Under the pieces are notes generated by a model. It was not told the origin of the DNA, did no database searches, and saw only the letters and a list, made by a program, of their open reading frames with translations. The position numbers were made by a program, and so were the translations under genes. From Welwitschia mirabilis (Eukaryota; Gnetophyta; Gnetopsida; Welwitschiales): a stretch of 21,360 bases of DNA. The DNA lies in assembly GCA_051453625.1 (NCBI GenBank), contig JBOZIK010000001.1, positions 5,235,039-5,256,398 on the forward strand. Reading direction: 5' to 3'. Below, in pieces: positions 19,047-21,360 of the stretch; position 1 is the first letter of the stretch; each line of letters opens with the position of its first letter.

Positions 19047-19243
19047 CTTAGGTTGGACTTAAGAAGCACAAAAAACATGGTTATTTTTTTTTAATTTAAA
19101 ACAAAATTGACTTACAAGACATGTTTAATTAATACAATGGATCAAATAGCTTAGGCTGGACTTAAGAAACACTAAAAGCATGAAATTTTTTTAACTAAAA
19201 TTAACTTACATGACAAGATTAATTATTGCAGTGGATCAATTAG
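19047..19243. repeat. Two-copy tandem duplication, 103-bp period
   Basis: Unit 1 (19047-19149) and unit 2 (19150-19243) both begin CTTAGG.TGGACTTAAGAA, continue with a T/A-rich middle, and end with GTGGATCAA or ATGGATCAAATAG-like sequence. They differ at scattered bases and small indels. The duplication starts inside the TGTCACAGCCCGG segment. Confidence 0.88.
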
Positions 19244-19409
19244 TTTGTGACTAAGGTAACCACCTCTCAATTACCACAGGATACACCTCGGTAGAACTAT
19301 ATAAGGATAGCTCACCTGATTAACACCAAATTCCATCTTATGATTATTTAGGAATCTCATTCAGAAACACAATAGAGGAGTGTGTAATTTGTGGTTAAAT
19401 GGTTGGTTG
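19244..19409. other. Non-coding stretch between repeats
   Basis: I see no gene or repeat here. It contains CTATATAAGGATAG (about 19298), which could be a TATA box in plus orientation if the surrounding segment is an LTR; this is unsupported otherwise. Confidence 0.4.
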
Positions 19410-19802
19410 CACTAACAGCCAAGCAATCATGCCTATGTATCCTCATCCAAAGGAGATCAGACCATATGTAGTTCTATCTTGAACCTCATTCCCATCTTCA
19501 CCAATATGCATGAGCGTATGATGGATCAAGGTAGTCCATGTTAGTGGCGTATGGGCAGAATTAAGCATAAACCAATGTAAGAAACACAATATCAAACTTA
19601 ACTAGAAAAGAGTATCACAACATGTCGAAATGACATGTCACCAAAAGGTATTATATGCAAATATTTATATACATAAGCATCATAGCTATGTACAAACATA
19701 TAGGAGATAGCTGGTCAGAAACTCTCAAGGTTATAACATTCATTCCTAATCATGAATTCTAATGCATGAACAATCACAATGCATATATATATTAATATAA
19801 AT
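19410..19802 (+). repeat. Copy 1 of a direct repeat (second copy at 20970)
   Basis: CACTAACAGCCAAGCAATCA and the following 390 bp recur at 20970-21360 in the same orientation, offset 1558-1560. Identity is high but not complete, with many scattered substitutions. No reading frame is kept, so it is a non-coding repeat. Confidence 0.92.
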
Positions 19803-19856
19803 CACATATGGGTACCCAAATGAATATATAGTAAATCCCCTGGTTACTTGGCCAAA

Positions 19857-20152
19857 ATATCCATTAGACACATAGAAGCCAAGCCTGATAAGAGTTCCCT
19901 TAACTCTCTCCCTCATCTTAGTCTATACCGATGGGAGAGAATAATATATATAAAAAAATATTCATTAGACACATAGAAGTTAAGCCTATCAAGAGATCCC
20001 TCGACTCTCTCCCTCATCTTATTCTACGCAAATGGGAGGGAATAATATATATAAATAGCCATTAGTAGATCTATCAACTAAGCATGTAAAGAGATCCATC
20101 TAATCTCTTCCTCATCTTAGTATCAGCTAATGCGAGGGATAATATCAATAGT
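19857..20152 (+). repeat. Three-copy tandem array of about 100 bp with a hairpin in each unit
   Basis: Units start at about 19857, 19958 and 20055, marked by CCATTAG/TCATTAG, then a track of the form AGAG.TCC..T..CTCT, then CCCTCATCTTA and GGGAGAGAATAATATATA. Periods are 101 and 97 bp. In unit 1 CTCTCCCTCATC pairs with GATGGGAGAG around a short loop; unit 2 keeps CTCCCTCAT/ATGGGAGG and unit 3 a weaker version. The third unit is the most diverged. Confidence 0.88.
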
Positions 20153-20869
20153 ATAACATGATGCATAAATGTGATTTACACATAGGTATACATAGACATA
20201 TGCCAATGCAACAAGGTACCTCATGGATGTTCCTTTTATAACATAATATAATGACTCTAAAAAATATAAATATATAAAATGCTCAAAAGAAACTAGTCTA
20301 TATGCCACTAAATTAGATCACCAGTCTCAAAGGACTCAGTATGATAAAAGTAAAAAAACAAAAGAAGCTAATTATATGCCTAGCTATCTTTCAACGAGTA
20401 TCATAGAAAAATTGATAATGATGCATCATTTTACACACAAGATAACACATACTACTTAGGCATTTTCAATTCATAAGCATGGATATGTAAGGAAATAAGT
20501 TTAAGCTAAACACCTGGATTGTGATAAGGCATATTGAGGTGACCATGGTCTTTAAGAAATGTGCTAGACCTACATCATTAGATAACTGTACCATGCATAA
20601 TATAATTACTTTGCATCACATAAATGCATACCAATATGACAAGGAAAAATCATAATCCCTCCTCTTATAATGCTAACATAGTAGCTAAATCTATAAATAA
20701 AATTTCTTACAATGTTAATAATAATAAAAAAAGGCTTAGTCAAATTATGTTATGTATACTTAATTATATATTTATCTCTAAATGCCATCACATTATAGAA
20801 AAGGAAATCACTAACAATATATTATTAATACATAAGGTAATGAATAACTGCTATAACCTCTTTATCTAA
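20153..20869. other. A+T-rich DNA without recognisable genes
   Basis: Frames are short and interrupted on both strands, and the longer ones have composition-driven sequence only. I see no repeats beyond simple A and T runs. It ends at a scaffold gap. Confidence 0.6.
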
Positions 20870-20969
20870 NNNNNNNNNNNNNNNNNNNNNNNNNNNNNNN
20901 NNNNNNNNNNNNNNNNNNNNNNNNNNNNNNNNNNNNNNNNNNNNNNNNNNNNNNNNNNNNNNNNNNNNN
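20870..20969. other. Scaffold gap (100 N)
   Basis: The gap is exactly 100 N. Unlike the 7704 gap, the flanks do not repeat each other, but the DNA after it is the second copy of the 19410 repeat. Confidence 0.98.
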
Positions 20970-21360
20970 CACTAACAGCCAAGCAATCATGCCTATGTAT
21001 CCTCATCCACAGGAGATCAGACCATACGTAGCTCTATCTTGGACCTCATTCCCATCTCCACTGATACACACGAGCATATGATAGATCAAGGAAGTCTGTG
21101 TCAGTGGCATATGAGCAAAATTATGCATAAACCAATGCAAGAATTGCAATATTCAACACAACCAAAAAAGAGTATTATAACATATTAAAATGACATGTCA
21201 CCAAAAGGTATTACACACAAATATATACACATAAGCATCATAGCTATGTCTAAAAATATAGGAGACAACTAGCTAGAAACTCTCGAGGTCATAATATTCG
21301 TTCCTAATAAGGAATTCTAATGCATGAATGATGGTAATGCATATGTATATTAACATAAAT
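20970..21360 (+). repeat. Copy 2 of the 19410 direct repeat, running off the window
   Basis: It matches 19410-19802 from its first base after the gap to the last base of the window, in the same order. The substitutions are too many for a simple false duplication of one locus, so it is a separate repeat copy. Whether the hairpin array follows it lies beyond the window. Confidence 0.92.

Noticed and set aside
19857-20152. CRISPR array
   Set aside because: Units of about 100 bp are contiguous, with no short repeats alternating with unique spacers, and the setting is plant DNA.
20123-20308. Minus-strand open frame of 61 codons, and the plus-strand one at 20624-20869
   Set aside because: Both are short and lack motifs; the first overlaps the end of the tandem array and the second runs to the edge of the gap.
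1-21360. tRNA, rRNA or other structural RNA genes
   Set aside because: No G+C-rich cloverleaf-like segments, tRNA A/B boxes or rRNA blocks were noticed on either strand; without a covariance search, small RNAs cannot be excluded.

Overview
The window looks like repeat-rich intergenic DNA of a flowering plant nuclear genome. It is strongly A+T-rich, has four scaffold gaps of exactly 100 N, and contains no intact host gene. Every coding trace I recognise belongs to decayed LTR retrotransposons: a Ty3/gypsy element of the Athila type on the minus strand and a Ty1/copia fragment on the plus strand. I cannot name the species.

Layout. Positions 1-5795 are A+T-rich DNA with a marked T/pyrimidine bias on the plus strand. 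They hold small direct repeats and faint minus-strand, coiled-coil-like coding traces that I cannot assign. Positions about 5796/5805-16675 are one degenerate Athila-type element on the minus strand. Its 5' LTR is about 14909/14918-16675, followed by Gag (about 14300-13690), protease (about 12450-12037), reverse transcriptase (about 11790-10926), RNase H (about 10820-10522) and integrase (about 10300-9133). A 1.56-kb post-pol region and the 3' LTR (about 5796/5805-7571) complete it. The two LTRs are roughly 80% identical by eye in the stretch I compared, so the insertion is old. Catalytic residues are lost in protease, reverse transcriptase and integrase, and the frames are broken by many stops and indels, so the copy is dead.

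A third, more diverged and truncated LTR of the same family (about 16688-18084) directly abuts the 5' LTR. Right after it, at about 18091, comes a plus-strand Ty1/copia integrase relic running to 18834. From about 19033 to the end the DNA changes character: a TGTCACAGCCCGG motif resembling the start of some plant gypsy LTRs, a two-copy 103-bp tandem duplication, a three-copy tandem array of about 100 bp with a hairpin in each unit, and a segment repeated about 1.56 kb further on across a gap.

There is no operon-like or cooperating gene set; the parts relate by nesting and decay. The points most worth checking are the unmerged contig overlap at the 7704-7803 gap, the nesting order of the LTR relic and copia fragment, the uncertain LTR edge and primer-binding site near 14735-14918, and the hairpin-bearing tandem array. 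I found no convincing new biological system.
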